Made by a program: the position numbers and the translations under genes
Assembly: GCF_025966695.1 (NCBI RefSeq)
Contig: NZ_JAOEIY010000006.1
Span: 124,001-188,000 of the forward strand
Reading direction: 5' to 3'
Source: Stutzerimonas sp. S1
GTDB taxonomy: Bacteria; Pseudomonadota; Gammaproteobacteria; Pseudomonadales; Pseudomonadaceae
DNA length: 64,000 nt
Notes under the pieces: generated by a model
Seen by the model: the letters and a program-made list of their open reading frames with translations, nothing else
Told to the model about the DNA's origin: nothing
Databases searched by the model: none
In this document: piece after piece, positions 19,513 through 28,770 of the stretch
Position numbering within the stretch: position 1 is the stretch's first letter
Layout: the number at the start of each line of letters is the position of its first letter

Positions 19513-20823
19513 GTGCTCAGATCTCAGGCTACCGACGTGCTCGCCCCGTGGGCACTCTGCATTCTTTTTCTCTTCAGTGGCGTGGCCCAGGCGGCGCCGC
19601 AACCGATCACCGCTCTGCCGTTGCAGGCCGAGGGTGAGAATCGCTGGCGACTGCCGGCCGGCGAATACGCCGGGCAGTTCCGCATCGACGAACCGATGCA
19701 CCTGCGCTGCGAGCCAGGTGCCATTCTCCAGGCGCAGGGCGAAGGCAATGCGCTGAGCATCGGCGCGCCCGACGTGACGGTCGAGGGCTGCACGCTGCTC
19801 GATTGGGGACGCAACCTCACCGACATGAACTCCGGCCTGTTCATCGAGCGTACTGCGCATGGCGTGCAGATCAGCGATAGCCGCCTGGAGGGTGCCGGCT
19901 TCGGCATCTGGGTCGACGGCGCGCGTGACGTCAAGCTGCTCCGCAACCGCATCGTCGGCGACGCCAGCGTGCGCTCGCAGGATCGCGGCAACGGCATTCA
20001 CCTGTATGCCGTGAGTGGCGCGCGGGTCATCGGCAACCATGTCCGCGAAGCGCGCGATGGCATCTACATCGACACCTCCAACGGTAATCACCTGGAGGGC
20101 AACGTCCTTGAGGACCTGCGTTATGGCGTGCACTACATGTTCGCCAACGACAACAGCGTGATCGACAACGTCACCCGGCGCACCCGCACCGGTTATGCGC
20201 TGATGCAGAGCCGCAAGCTGACGGTGATCGGCAACCGTTCCGAGCAGGATCAGAACTACGGCATCCTGATGAACTACATCACCTACTCGACGCTCAAGGA
20301 CAACTTCGTCAGCGACGTGCAGCGCGGCGACACTGGTGGCGACACCATGATCAGCGGTGGCGAAGGCAAGGCGCTGTTCATCTATAACTCGCTGTTCAAC
20401 AGCATCGAGAACAACCACTTCGAGAGGAGTTCGCTGGGTATCCATCTGACCGCCGGCTCGGAGGACAACCGTATCGCCGGCAACGCCTTCGTCGGCAATC
20501 AGCAGCAGGTCAAGTACGTGGCCACCCGCACCCAGGAATGGTCGCAGGAGGGGCGCGGCAATTACTGGAGCGACTATCTGGGCTGGGATCGCAACGACGA
20601 CGGCCTGGGCGATGTCGCCTACGAGCCCAACGACAACGTCGATCGGCTGCTGTGGATGTATCCGCAGGTACGTCTGCTGATGAACAGCCCGAGCATCGAG
20701 GTGCTGCGCTGGGTGCAGCGGGCCTTCCCGGTCGTCAAGTCACCGGGGGTGCAGGACAGCCACCCGCTGATGAAGATACCCACAGAAAAACTCTTAACCG
20801 CCAAGCAGGAACCAACGTCATGA
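19513..20823 (+). CDS. nosD: NosD, periplasmic copper-site maturation factor
   Basis: Right-handed beta-helix protein of 436 aa with a signal peptide (ending near AQAAPQ) and repeated carbohydrate-binding/sugar-hydrolase (CASH-type) turns such as [17 protein letters not shown] and [16 protein letters not shown]. NosD works with the NosFY ABC transporter to supply sulfur for the CuZ cluster of NosZ. I preferred the GTG at 19513, which has AAGG upstream and gives the family length, over the ATG-like frame start at 19468. Its stop codon overlaps the nosF start (ATGA). Confidence 0.93.
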   Translation: MLRSQATDVLAPWALCILFLFSGVAQAAPQPITALPLQAEGENRWRLPAGEYAGQFRIDEPMHLRCEPGAILQAQGEGNALSIGAPDVTVEGCTLLDWGRNLTDMNSGLFIERTAHGVQISDSRLEGAGFGIWVDGARDVKLLRNRIVGDASVRSQDRGNGIHLYAVSGARVIGNHVREARDGIYIDTSNGNHLEGNVLEDLRYGVHYMFANDNSVIDNVTRRTRTGYALMQSRKLTVIGNRSEQDQNYGILMNYITYSTLKDNFVSDVQRGDTGGDTMISGGEGKALFIYNSLFNSIENNHFERSSLGIHLTAGSEDNRIAGNAFVGNQQQVKYVATRTQEWSQEGRGNYWSDYLGWDRNDDGLGDVAYEPNDNVDRLLWMYPQVRLLMNSPSIEVLRWVQRAFPVVKSPGVQDSHPLMKIPTEKLLTAKQEPTS

Positions 20824-21746
20824 ACGCCGTCGAGATCCAGGGCGTAAGCCAGCGTTACGGCAGCATGACCGTGCTGCACGATCTGAACCTCAGTCTTGGT
20901 GAGGGCGAGGTACTGGGGCTGTTCGGCCACAACGGTGCCGGCAAGACCACTAGCATGAAACTGATTCTCGGGCTGCTGGCGCCGAGCGAAGGCCAGGTGC
21001 GTGTGCTTGGCCGTGAGCCGAACGACCCGCAGGTGCGCCGTCAGCTGGGCTATCTGCCGGAGAACGTGACCTTCTATCCGCAGCTGAGCGGCCGCGAAAC
21101 CCTGCGTCACTTCGCTCGCCTGAAGGGGGCCGCGCCGAAGCAAGTCGATGAGCTGCTGGAACAGGTCGGCCTGGCCCATGCTGCCGACCGCCGGGTGAAA
21201 ACCTACTCCAAGGGCATGCGCCAGCGTCTCGGCCTGGCGCAGGCGCTGCTCGGCGAGCCGCGTCTGCTGTTGCTCGATGAGCCCACCGTCGGCCTCGACC
21301 CGATCGCCACTCAGGATCTGTACGTGCTGGTCGACCGTCTGCGCCGTCAGGGCACCAGCATCATCCTCTGTTCCCACGTGCTGCCAGGCGTCGAATCGCA
21401 CATCAATCGTGCGGCGATCCTCGCCAAAGGCCGTCTGCAGGCCGTGGGCAGCCTGGCCCAGCTGCGCGCCGAAGCCGGACTGCCGGTGCGCATCCGCGCC
21501 AGCGGCATCAGCGAGAGCGAAAGCTGGCTGGAGCGCTGGAGTGCCGCCGGTCACAGTGCCCGCACGCTGAGCGAGACCAGCATCGAGGTGGTGGCGGTCA
21601 ATGGCCACAAACTGGTGCTGCTGCGCCAGTTGCTCGGCGAGGGTGAGCCGGATGACATCGAGATCCACCAGCCGTCGCTGGAGGATCTGTACCGCTACTA
21701 CATGGAACGCGCCGGCGATGTGCGTGCCGAGGAGGGCCGCCCATGA
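20820..21746 (+). CDS. nosF: NosF, ABC transporter ATPase
   Basis: ATP-binding subunit of 308 aa for the NosFY transporter. Walker [11 protein letters not shown], signature [10 protein letters not shown] and Walker [14 protein letters not shown] are all present. It powers export of a sulfur species or supports NosD during CuZ assembly. Overlaps nosD by four bases and nosY by four bases, a sign of fixed stoichiometry. The C-terminal 90 residues after the ATPase core are typical of NosF. Confidence 0.95.
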   Translation: MNAVEIQGVSQRYGSMTVLHDLNLSLGEGEVLGLFGHNGAGKTTSMKLILGLLAPSEGQVRVLGREPNDPQVRRQLGYLPENVTFYPQLSGRETLRHFARLKGAAPKQVDELLEQVGLAHAADRRVKTYSKGMRQRLGLAQALLGEPRLLLLDEPTVGLDPIATQDLYVLVDRLRRQGTSIILCSHVLPGVESHINRAAILAKGRLQAVGSLAQLRAEAGLPVRIRASGISESESWLERWSAAGHSARTLSETSIEVVAVNGHKLVLLRQLLGEGEPDDIEIHQPSLEDLYRYYMERAGDVRAEEGRP

Positions 21747-22573
21747 ACCAGGTCTGGAACATTGCCCGCAAGGAACTCAGCGATGGCCTGCGCAACCGCT
21801 GGCTGCTCGCAATCAGTCTGCTCTTCGCCGTGCTTGCGGTAGGGATCGCCTGGCTTGGCGCGGCGGCCTCGGGGCAGCTGGGCTTCACCTCGATTCCGGC
21901 GACCATCGCCAGTCTGGCCAGCTTGGCCACCTTCCTCATGCCGCTGATCGCGCTGCTACTGGCCTACGACGCCATCGTCGGCGAGGACGAAGGCGGCACC
22001 CTGATGCTGCTGCTGACCTATCCGCTGGGTCGCGGGCAGATCCTGCTCGGCAAGTTCGTCGGGCATGGGCTGATCCTCGCCTTGGCGGTGCTGATCGGCT
22101 TCGGCTGCGCCGCGCTGGCGATCGCTGTGCTGGTCGAAGACATCGAGCTGGGCCTGCTGCTCTGGGCATTCGGCCGCTTCATGATCTCCTCGACGCTGCT
22201 TGGCTGGGTGTTCCTCGCGCTGGCTTACGTGCTCAGCGGCAAGGTCGGCGAGAAATCCAGCGCTGCCGGGCTGGCGCTCGGCGTCTGGTTCCTCTTCGTG
22301 CTGGTGTTCGACCTGGTGCTGCTGGCGCTGCTGGTGCTCAGCGAGGGCAAGTTCAACCCCGAGTTGCTGCCGTGGCTGCTGCTGCTCAATCCCACCGACA
22401 TCTATCGACTGATCAACCTGTCCGGTTTCGAAGGCAGCGGCAGCGCCATGGGCGTGCTGTCGCTGGGCGCCGACCTGCCGGTGCCTGGCGCGGTGCTCTG
22501 GCTATGCCTGCTGGCCTGGGTCGGGGTGTCGCTGCTGCTGGCCTACGGAATGTTCCGGCGGCGTCTGACGTGA
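21743..22573 (+). CDS. nosY: NosY, ABC transporter membrane subunit
   Basis: Permease of 276 aa with about six TM helices (clear ones at 20-45, 55-75, 105-130, 140-165, 180-205 and 250-272). The cytoplasmic signature [27 protein letters not shown] is typical of ABC-2 permeases of the NosY type. Forms the NosDFY complex with NosF and NosD. The start overlaps the nosF stop (ATGA). Confidence 0.95.
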   Translation: MNQVWNIARKELSDGLRNRWLLAISLLFAVLAVGIAWLGAAASGQLGFTSIPATIASLASLATFLMPLIALLLAYDAIVGEDEGGTLMLLLTYPLGRGQILLGKFVGHGLILALAVLIGFGCAALAIAVLVEDIELGLLLWAFGRFMISSTLLGWVFLALAYVLSGKVGEKSSAAGLALGVWFLFVLVFDLVLLALLVLSEGKFNPELLPWLLLLNPTDIYRLINLSGFEGSGSAMGVLSLGADLPVPGAVLWLCLLAWVGVSLLLAYGMFRRRLT

Positions 22574-22596
22574 TCTGCATCTACAAGGAGATGAAC

Positions 22597-23178
22597 ATGA
22601 ATCGGCTTTATCGCACCGGCGCCCGCGCGCTGCTCGTTCTGGCACTGGGTCTGGGGCTCGCTGCTTGTGGCGAGAAGGAGGAGGTCCAGCAGAAGCTCGA
22701 CCCGGTCGCATTCCATGACAGTGACGAATGTCACGTGTGCGGCATGATCATCAGTGATTTTCCCGGCCCCAAGGGCCAGGCGGTGGAGAAGGGCGGCGTG
22801 AAGAAGTTCTGCTCCACGGCGGAGATGCTCGGCTGGTGGCTGCAGCCGGAGAATCAGCTGCTGAACGCCAAGCTGTACGTGCACGACATGGGGCGCAGCG
22901 AGTGGGAGCAACCTGACGACGCGCATCTGATCGATGCCACCAGCGCCTACTATGTGGTCGGCACGTCGCTCAAGGGCGCGATGGGCGCGACGCTGGCCAG
23001 TTTCGCCGACGAGGCGGCGGCGCAGAAGCTCGCCGCCGAGCATGGCGGCAGGGTGCTGCGTTTCGAGCAGATCGACCAGGCGTTGCTACAGGAGGCCGCG
23101 AGCATACAGCATGGCGCGATGCACGGCGGCCATACGCCGGTACAGGTACAACACGACAATGCACACGCCGGTCACTGA
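22597..23178 (+). CDS. nosL: NosL, copper-chaperone lipoprotein
   Basis: Outer-membrane-anchored lipoprotein of 193 aa with lipobox LGLAAC and the NosL copper motif CHVCGMII; MTAEMLGWWL-like residues follow (KKFCSTAEMLGWW). It binds Cu(I) and delivers it for NosZ maturation. The ATG at 22597 is preferred over that at 22591 because AAGGAG lies immediately before the latter. The His-rich tail (residues 172-193; HGAMHGGH) is an additional possible metal site. Confidence 0.95.
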   Translation: MNRLYRTGARALLVLALGLGLAACGEKEEVQQKLDPVAFHDSDECHVCGMIISDFPGPKGQAVEKGGVKKFCSTAEMLGWWLQPENQLLNAKLYVHDMGRSEWEQPDDAHLIDATSAYYVVGTSLKGAMGATLASFADEAAAQKLAAEHGGRVLRFEQIDQALLQEAASIQHGAMHGGHTPVQVQHDNAHAGH

Positions 23179-23206
23179 CCGTCGTTAACACAACCGAGGT
23201 GAGCAA

Positions 23207-23389
23207 ATGATGGGTATCAGCATCTGGCAACTTCTGATCATTCTTCTGATCGTCGTCATGCTGTTCGGCACCAAACGCCTGCGCGGCCTGGGTTCGGATC
23301 TGGGCAGCGCGATCAGCGGCTTTCGCAAGTCGGTGAGTGAAGGCGACAGCGTCGCCCAGAGCGAATCGATCAAGCACGACGTCAAGTAA
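23207..23389 (+). CDS. tatE: TatE/TatA-type translocase subunit
   Basis: Small protein of 60 aa with one N-terminal TM helix ([22 protein letters not shown]), the conserved FG hinge and an amphipathic helix ([14 protein letters not shown]). This is the TatA/TatE layout, shorter than housekeeping TatA. Its place at the end of nosRZDFYL suggests a dedicated boost for export of Tat-dependent NosZ. Two consecutive ATGs could serve as start; GAGG lies just upstream. A terminator follows. Confidence 0.92.
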   Translation: MMGISIWQLLIILLIVVMLFGTKRLRGLGSDLGSAISGFRKSVSEGDSVAQSESIKHDVK

Positions 23390-23494
23390 AACCACTAGGG
23401 CCGTTCCCGCGGCCCGCCAGCCGTTCTGCGCCAATCTTGCGCTCGCGCCGTCCGCTGCCGCTGTGGCCGGCGCGGACATTGCGCTTTCTCCTTC

Positions 23495-23519
23495 CGCTGC
23501 CCAGCGGCAGCGTCTTTGT
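23495..23519 (+). terminator. Terminator after the nos operon
   Basis: CGCTGCC-CAGC-GGCAGCG hairpin (7-bp stem) followed by TCTTTGTG, about 105 bases after tatE. Confidence 0.65.
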
Positions 23520-23577
23520 GCCATTTGCCCGTCGACACCCCCGCCAATGGTCGCTTTCCCGCCGTCTCAGAAAAAAG

Positions 23578-23591
23578 CTGATTGCAATCAA
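23578..23591. promoter_or_regulatory. DNR/FNR-type box upstream of nnrS
   Basis: CTGATTGCAATCAA matches TTGAT-N4-ATCAA at nine of ten defined positions (first T replaced by C). Its centre is 133 bases before the nnrS start. Places nnrS in the NO-responsive regulon. Confidence 0.75.
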
Positions 23592-23717
23592 GTCTGCCGG
23601 GGGGGCCTAACCTGTAGAAAGTAACCCTGGCTCCCGAGGTCGTGGGAGCACACATGGTTCCGGCTCGCCCCTCACAAAAGCGTGCCAGCCGGACGTGAGA
23701 AAGTTCTGGAGGCCTCC

Positions 23718-24908
23718 GTGCAAGTTATCGATCGGCGAACAGCCCTGAGTATCCCGCCCGTCTGGCGACTCGCGTTTCGCCCGTTCTTCCTCGCTGGTAG
23801 CGTTTATGCGCTGCTGGCGATTCCGCTCTGGGTCGCCGCCTGGACTGGTCTGTGGCCGGGCCTGCAACCCACCGGCGGCTGGCTCGCCTGGCACCGTCAC
23901 GAGATGCTCTTCGGCTTCGCCATGGCCATCGTCGCCGGCTTCCTGCTTACCGCGGTGCAGACCTGGACCGGCCAGGTAGCCCCGTCCGGCAACCGTCTCA
24001 TGGCGCTGGCACTGATCTGGCTGGCGGCACGCCTTGGCTGGTTGTTCGGCTTGCCGCTGGCGCTGCTGATTCCGCTGGAACTGCTGTTCCCGCTCGCACT
24101 GGCGGTACTCATGGCGCAGATGCTTTGGGCGGTACGGCAGAAGCGCAACTATCCGATTGTGGTGGTGCTGTCGCTGATGACTGCGGTCGACGCATTGCTG
24201 CTGGTGGGGCTGGCGCGGGGCGATGACGGACTGCAGCGCCAGGGTGTGCTCGCCGGTCTGTGGCTGGTGGCGGCGCTGATGGCCTTGATCGGCGGACGGG
24301 TGATTCCGTTCTTCACTCAGCGCGGTTTGGGTTGGGTCGAAGCGATCAAGCCGTGGGTATGGCTGGACGTTGTGCTGCTGGTCGGCACCGGCGTGATCGC
24401 CGTGTTGCATGCGCTGGGCCTGGCCCTGCAGGCGCATCCCCTGCTGGGTGTACTGTTCGCCGCCATTGGTATCGGCCATCTGCTGCGCCTGGCGCGCTGG
24501 TACGACAAGGGCATCTGGCGCGTCCCGCTGCTGTGGTCGCTGCACATGGCGATGCTATGGCTAGTGGTGGCGGCGTTCGGTCTGGCCCTGTGGAACTTCG
24601 GCGTGCTGGCCAGTTCCAGCCCGTCGCTGCATGCACTGAGCGTCGGCTCCATGAGCGGGCTGATTCTGGCGATGATCGCGCGCGTCACTCTTGGCCACAC
24701 CGGCCGGCCGCTGCAGCCGCCGGCGGGTGTCACCGCCGCCTTCGTGCTGTTCAACCTCGGCACCGCTGCGCGCGTATTCCTTACGGCGGCCTGGCCGGTC
24801 GGCGGCCTCTGGCTGGCAGCTCTGTGCTGGACGCTGGCCTTCATCATCTACGCCTGGCGCTACGCGCCGATGCTGGTCCGCGCCCGCGTGGACGGCCATC
24901 CGGGTTGA
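23718..24908 (+). CDS. nnrS: NnrS family heme-copper membrane protein
   Basis: Polytopic membrane protein of 396 aa with about 12 TM helices, matching NnrS across its length. The N-terminal RLAFRPFFLAGSVYALLAIPLW and GWLAWHRHEMLFGFAMAIVAGFLLTA motifs, with its histidines, are the family hallmarks. NnrS proteins contain heme and copper and protect cells from nitrosative stress. The GTG at 23718 is preferred because GGAGG precedes it by seven bases; the resulting length equals that of the ORF396 product I recall from the P. stutzeri cluster. Controlled by its own DNR-type box. Confidence 0.92.
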   Translation: MQVIDRRTALSIPPVWRLAFRPFFLAGSVYALLAIPLWVAAWTGLWPGLQPTGGWLAWHRHEMLFGFAMAIVAGFLLTAVQTWTGQVAPSGNRLMALALIWLAARLGWLFGLPLALLIPLELLFPLALAVLMAQMLWAVRQKRNYPIVVVLSLMTAVDALLLVGLARGDDGLQRQGVLAGLWLVAALMALIGGRVIPFFTQRGLGWVEAIKPWVWLDVVLLVGTGVIAVLHALGLALQAHPLLGVLFAAIGIGHLLRLARWYDKGIWRVPLLWSLHMAMLWLVVAAFGLALWNFGVLASSSPSLHALSVGSMSGLILAMIARVTLGHTGRPLQPPAGVTAAFVLFNLGTAARVFLTAAWPVGGLWLAALCWTLAFIIYAWRYAPMLVRARVDGHPG

Positions 24909-25053
24909 TTGACAGGCGTCGGCCGTTGCGCCGGCGCCGCGATACGACGGGCCAACAGGCGTTGTCCGTCTTGCTTATCTACCGCACCAATCCGCTGCCG
25001 CTCCGATGCGGAGGCAGCTTTGGACTCGGCCGCGCCGAGCAATGGAGAAAACG

Positions 25054-25797
25054 ATGAAAAGCGAGTTTCTGGATCGTCTGGCGGTGGTCACCGGCGCCAG
25101 TTCCGGTATCGGCCTGGCCCTGTGCACCGAGCTGTTGCAGCGTGGCGCACGAGTACTGGCGATGTCGCGTACGCTGGGCGGTCTCGAGCCGTTGCAGCAG
25201 ACCTATCCAGAGCAGCTGTCCTGGCTGTCGGGCGACGTGACCAATGCTGACGATCTGCAGCGGTTGTGCAAGCGAGCCGCAGAGCTGGGACCGGTCAGCT
25301 ATCTGGTCCCCAATGCCGGTATCGCCGAACTGGCCTGCAGCCTCGACCTGCAGGCCTTCGACCGGCAGTGGGCGGTCAACGGCGCCGGTGCGCTGAATAC
25401 GCTGAGCGCGTTGCGTGGCGAACTGGCGAAGCCGGCTTCGGTGGTCTTCATCGGTACCTTCCTGACTCGCTCGACGTTTCCCGGCCTGGCCGCCTATATC
25501 GCCAGCAAGGCGGCGTTGGCCGCACACGCACGGACGCTGGCGGTGGAATTCGCGCCGCTGGATGTACGCATCAACATGGTGTCGCCGGGGCCGACCGCGA
25601 CGGCGATCTGGGGCACGCTCGGGCTGACCGACGACCAGCTCGACGAGGTCGCCGAGGGCGTCACCAAGCGCCTGTTGCCGGGACATTTCCTCGAGTCGTC
25701 GGCGGTGGCCAACGTCATTCTGTTCCAGCTCTCGCAAGGCGCGCGTGGCGTCTATGGCCAGGATTGGGTGGTCGACAACGGCTACACCGTCAGCTGA
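25054..25797 (+). CDS. Short-chain dehydrogenase/reductase with Thr in place of the catalytic Ser
   Basis: Cytoplasmic SDR of 247 aa. The cofactor loop TGASSGIG, the NAG motif and the catalytic YIASK are present. The residue 13 positions before the Tyr, normally Ser, is Thr (FIGTFLTRS). The C-terminus GVYGQDWVVDNGYTVS is typical of classical SDRs. Substrate unknown. It lies between nnrS and the chemoreceptor gene, 12 bases from the latter, so the two probably share an mRNA. Its length equals that of ORF247 recalled from the P. stutzeri denitrification cluster; no role in denitrification is proven. Confidence 0.85.
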   Translation: MKSEFLDRLAVVTGASSGIGLALCTELLQRGARVLAMSRTLGGLEPLQQTYPEQLSWLSGDVTNADDLQRLCKRAAELGPVSYLVPNAGIAELACSLDLQAFDRQWAVNGAGALNTLSALRGELAKPASVVFIGTFLTRSTFPGLAAYIASKAALAAHARTLAVEFAPLDVRINMVSPGPTATAIWGTLGLTDDQLDEVAEGVTKRLLPGHFLESSAVANVILFQLSQGARGVYGQDWVVDNGYTVS

Positions 25798-25809
25798 AGG
25801 AGCACCCAG

Positions 25810-26919
25810 ATGTGGTTCAAGTGGAAGAACACGGCCGGTCGCCTGCAGCAGGAGCTGAACGCATTACAGAGCCGGCATGCCGAGCAGTCCGCACGCGTCG
25901 CTGCGCTCGAGCAGCGGTTGCACGCCGCCGAGGCGGACAGTCAGCACCGCCAACGCCAACTCGACTATTACCGTGGCGTATCGGCCAAGCTGATCCGCTT
26001 CAGCACTTCGGTGGCACATCTGGGTGAGTCCTTCGAGTTTCTCACCGGACAGCTGGGCGAGAACAAGGCGCGCGCCGGTGAGGTTGCCGCCGCGGCGCTG
26101 AGCAACCAGAAGCACTTCGGCGAGTTGCAAGGCAAGGCCGCGGAGATGGAAAGCGGGCTGGATCTGGCCTCGCACAAGGTCGACACGCTGGCCGAGCGCT
26201 CGCAGGAGATCAATGGCATCGTCGATCTCATCAGCGGCATCGCCAGCCAGACCAACCTGCTGGCGCTGAATGCGGCGATCGAGGCGGCGCGCGCCGGTGA
26301 TGCCGGGCGCGGTTTCGCGGTAGTCGCCGGGGAGATTCGCAGCCTGGCGGAAAAGACCGCACTGGCGACCGATGACATCGTGCGCAAGATCGGTGAAGTG
26401 CAGGCTGAAATCCGCAACGTGCATGACTACATCCAACTGCAGGGCAGCCACGCTCAGGGCTTCAACCGGACCACCGAACAGGCGGTCGAAGCGATGCGCA
26501 CGCTCTACCAGCTGGCCGGCGCAATGCGCGAGAGCAGTGCGGCGTCGTCTTTCCGTTCGGGTATCGAACTGGCCAACCTCGACGAGCTGTCGCTCAAGTT
26601 CGTGGTGTACAACCACCTGCTCGGCGACCGGGCCCAGCAGACGCCGCAGCTGCCGAGCGAACACGACTGCCGCTTCGGCCGTTGGTACTACGGCGAGGAC
26701 AACCGCGACATCCAGGCGCTGGACTGCTTCCGCCAGATCGAGCGACCGCACACCGCGGTGCATGCCCAGGGGCAGGCTGCCCTGGATGCGTTCGCGCACA
26801 ATGCGCTGGAAACCGCGCTGCACCATCTCGGCCAGATGGAGGACGCCAACCTGGAGGTTATGCGTATCGTCACCGCCGTGGTCGAGCAGTACGAGCAGAG
26901 TGTCAGGCGGGCCGCCTGA
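25810..26919 (+). CDS. Soluble methyl-accepting chemotaxis protein with C-terminal CZB zinc domain
   Basis: Cytoplasmic receptor of 369 aa with no TM segment. A short coiled coil (about 8-50) leads into the MCP signalling hairpin (about 125-215; [20 protein letters not shown] and [16 protein letters not shown]). A C-terminal CZB domain follows (about 250-345; [33 protein letters not shown]) with the His/Cys residues that bind zinc. CZB receptors are known to sense zinc or oxidants such as HOCl through this Cys. AAGGAG precedes the start. With no other sensory domain, CZB is the likely input. Confidence 0.9.
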   Translation: MWFKWKNTAGRLQQELNALQSRHAEQSARVAALEQRLHAAEADSQHRQRQLDYYRGVSAKLIRFSTSVAHLGESFEFLTGQLGENKARAGEVAAAALSNQKHFGELQGKAAEMESGLDLASHKVDTLAERSQEINGIVDLISGIASQTNLLALNAAIEAARAGDAGRGFAVVAGEIRSLAEKTALATDDIVRKIGEVQAEIRNVHDYIQLQGSHAQGFNRTTEQAVEAMRTLYQLAGAMRESSAASSFRSGIELANLDELSLKFVVYNHLLGDRAQQTPQLPSEHDCRFGRWYYGEDNRDIQALDCFRQIERPHTAVHAQGQAALDAFAHNALETALHHLGQMEDANLEVMRIVTAVVEQYEQSVRRAA

Positions 26920-27220
26920 TTCACGAGGTCGCCGCAGGCGATCTACGGCGTTTTGTGAGCCTCGAAAAGTGGGGCTTCAGTGCAATAATGCAAAATTATT
27001 GCGTTGATCGAGCAATACTATTCGTTAGAGATTATTCAAATCCCCACTGACAATGTGCAGGCATCCCGTCTGCGCGGCAAGCCGTCGCGCTCGACATGAA
27101 CCGGTCCCCTGGAGGAGTGGCGAGCGGATGCGGCGTGCCGGTCCGTCGACCATTGCAAGCGTTGCGCTAGCAGATTTCGATGTTCGTTCACTGGCGCCTG
27201 CATCGGCCCGCCCAGCGAGC
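26920..27220. other. Spacer with AT-rich palindrome upstream of ccoN
   Basis: About 300 bases without a gene. Arms GCAATAAT (26982-26989) and ATTATTGC (26995-27002) form a perfect 8-5-8 palindrome around GCAAA, in an AT-rich patch (26980-27050) that contrasts with the GC-rich surroundings. No T-run follows, so it looks like an operator rather than a terminator. TTGATCGAGCAATA at 27004 is not a good DNR box. Confidence 0.55.
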
Positions 27221-28666
27221 ATGAGCGAACTGCACAACACCCCTGAGCCAATTGCCTACAACTACCGCGTGGTGCGGCAGTTCACCCTGATGACGTTGGT
27301 CTGGGGCGTGCTTGGTATGGGGCTGGGGGTGTTCATTGCCGCACAGTTGGTATGGCCGCAGCTGAATTTCGACCTGCCGTGGACCAGCTTCGGCCGGCTG
27401 CGGCCGATCCATACCAATCTGGTGATCTTCGCCTTCGGTGGCGGTGCGCTGTTTGCCGCTTCCTTCTACATCGTCCAGCGCACCAGCCATGCCCGTCTGA
27501 TTTCCGATCGGCTGGCCGCCGTGGTGTTCTGGGGCTGGCAGGCGGCCTGCGTGGCAATGCCGATCAGCTATGCGCTGGGTTACACCACGTCCAAGGAATA
27601 CGCCGAGATGGAGTGGCCGATCGCCCTGTGGGTCACGCTGATCTGGGTGCTCTATGCCTATCTGTTCTTCGGCACCATCGCCCGCCGCCGGCTGCGCCAC
27701 ATCTATGTCGGCAACTGGTTTTTCGGCGCCTTCATCATCGTCACCGGCATGGTGCACATCATCAACCACGCGCTGATTCCGGTGAGCCTGCTCAAGTCCT
27801 ACTCGCTGTACTCGGGCGCCACCGACGCGATGGTGCAGTGGTGGTACGGCCACAGCGTGGTGGGCTTCATCCTGTCGGTGGGCTTTCTCGGGATGATGTA
27901 CTACTTCGTGCCCAAGCAGGCGGGGCGGCCGATCTACTCGTACCGTCTGTCGATCGTGCATTTCTGGGCGATCATCTCGATCTACATCTGGGCCGGTCCG
28001 CACCATCTGCATTACACCGCGCTGCCGGACTGGGCGCAGAGCCTCGGCATGGCCATGTCGATCATCCTGCTGGCGCCAAGTTGGGGCGGCATGATCAACG
28101 GCATGATGACGCTCTCCGGCGCCTGGCATAAGTTGCGCACCGACCCGATCCTGCGCTTTCTGGTCGTCTCGCTGGCGTTCTACGGCATGTCCACTTTCGA
28201 AGGCCCGATGATGGCGATCAAGACGGTCAACGCGCTGTCGCACTACACCGACTGGACCATCGGCCATGTACATGCCGGGGCGCTGGGTTGGGTGGCGATG
28301 ATTTCCATTGGCTCGCTGTATCACCTGATCCCACGGCTGTGGGGCCGCGAGCAGATGCACAGCATCGGCCTGATCAACGCGCACTTCTGGCTGGCCACCA
28401 TCGGCACGGTGCTCTACATCGCCTCGATGTGGGTCAACGGCATCACCCAGGGCCTGATGTGGCGGGCGATCAACGAGGACGGCACGCTGACCTACTCCTT
28501 CGTCGAAGCGCTGGAGGCCAGCCACCCCGGTTACCTGGTGCGCATGCTCGGCGGCGCGGTCTTCGCCACCGGCATGCTGCTGATGGCCCTGAACACCTGG
28601 CTGACTGTTCGCAGCACCGCTAGCGAGCGCCTGCCGAAGGCGGTACCGCTGGCCGCCGGCGGCTGA
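27221..28666 (+). CDS. ccoN: Orphan cbb3-type cytochrome c oxidase subunit I
   Basis: Catalytic subunit of 481 aa with about 12 TM helices. All expected ligands are visible: H64 and H351 (heme b), H349 (heme b3), H211, H261 and H262 (CuB), and Y255 in [12 protein letters not shown], the Tyr cross-linked to a CuB His. The proton-loading Glu region TFEGPM is present. It should therefore be active with ccoO/ccoP partners. No ccoO, ccoQ or ccoP follows, so it resembles the orphan CcoN isoforms known in P. aeruginosa that swap into the oxidase. The start at 27221 aligns with family N-termini although its ribosome site is weak; GTG/ATG codons farther upstream are alternatives. Confidence 0.93.
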   Translation: MSELHNTPEPIAYNYRVVRQFTLMTLVWGVLGMGLGVFIAAQLVWPQLNFDLPWTSFGRLRPIHTNLVIFAFGGGALFAASFYIVQRTSHARLISDRLAAVVFWGWQAACVAMPISYALGYTTSKEYAEMEWPIALWVTLIWVLYAYLFFGTIARRRLRHIYVGNWFFGAFIIVTGMVHIINHALIPVSLLKSYSLYSGATDAMVQWWYGHSVVGFILSVGFLGMMYYFVPKQAGRPIYSYRLSIVHFWAIISIYIWAGPHHLHYTALPDWAQSLGMAMSIILLAPSWGGMINGMMTLSGAWHKLRTDPILRFLVVSLAFYGMSTFEGPMMAIKTVNALSHYTDWTIGHVHAGALGWVAMISIGSLYHLIPRLWGREQMHSIGLINAHFWLATIGTVLYIASMWVNGITQGLMWRAINEDGTLTYSFVEALEASHPGYLVRMLGGAVFATGMLLMALNTWLTVRSTASERLPKAVPLAAGG

Positions 28667-28770
28667 GCGCCAGACGACTTTCCCGACTCCTCCCTGGTCC
28701 AAGGACGGACATTTTTTACCCGCACCCGCCGGCAACGCCTTACGCCCGGTTTCGACTCATAGCAGGAACA

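Noticed and set aside
23682..23717. Upstream GTG start for nnrS adding 12 residues
   Set aside because: The GTG at 23718 has GGAGG at good spacing and gives the expected family N-terminus.
24979..25737. Minus-strand frame of 252 codons opposite the SDR gene
   Set aside because: Shadow frame without motifs; the plus-strand SDR has all family motifs.
27004..27017. TTGATCGAGCAATA before ccoN as a DNR/FNR box
   Set aside because: Only the left half matches; the right half CAATA does not fit ATCAA.
28681..28735. Terminator between ccoN and the HPP gene
   Set aside because: There is a T-run (28711-28716) but only a 4-base stem (GTCC/GGAC) before it, too weak to call.
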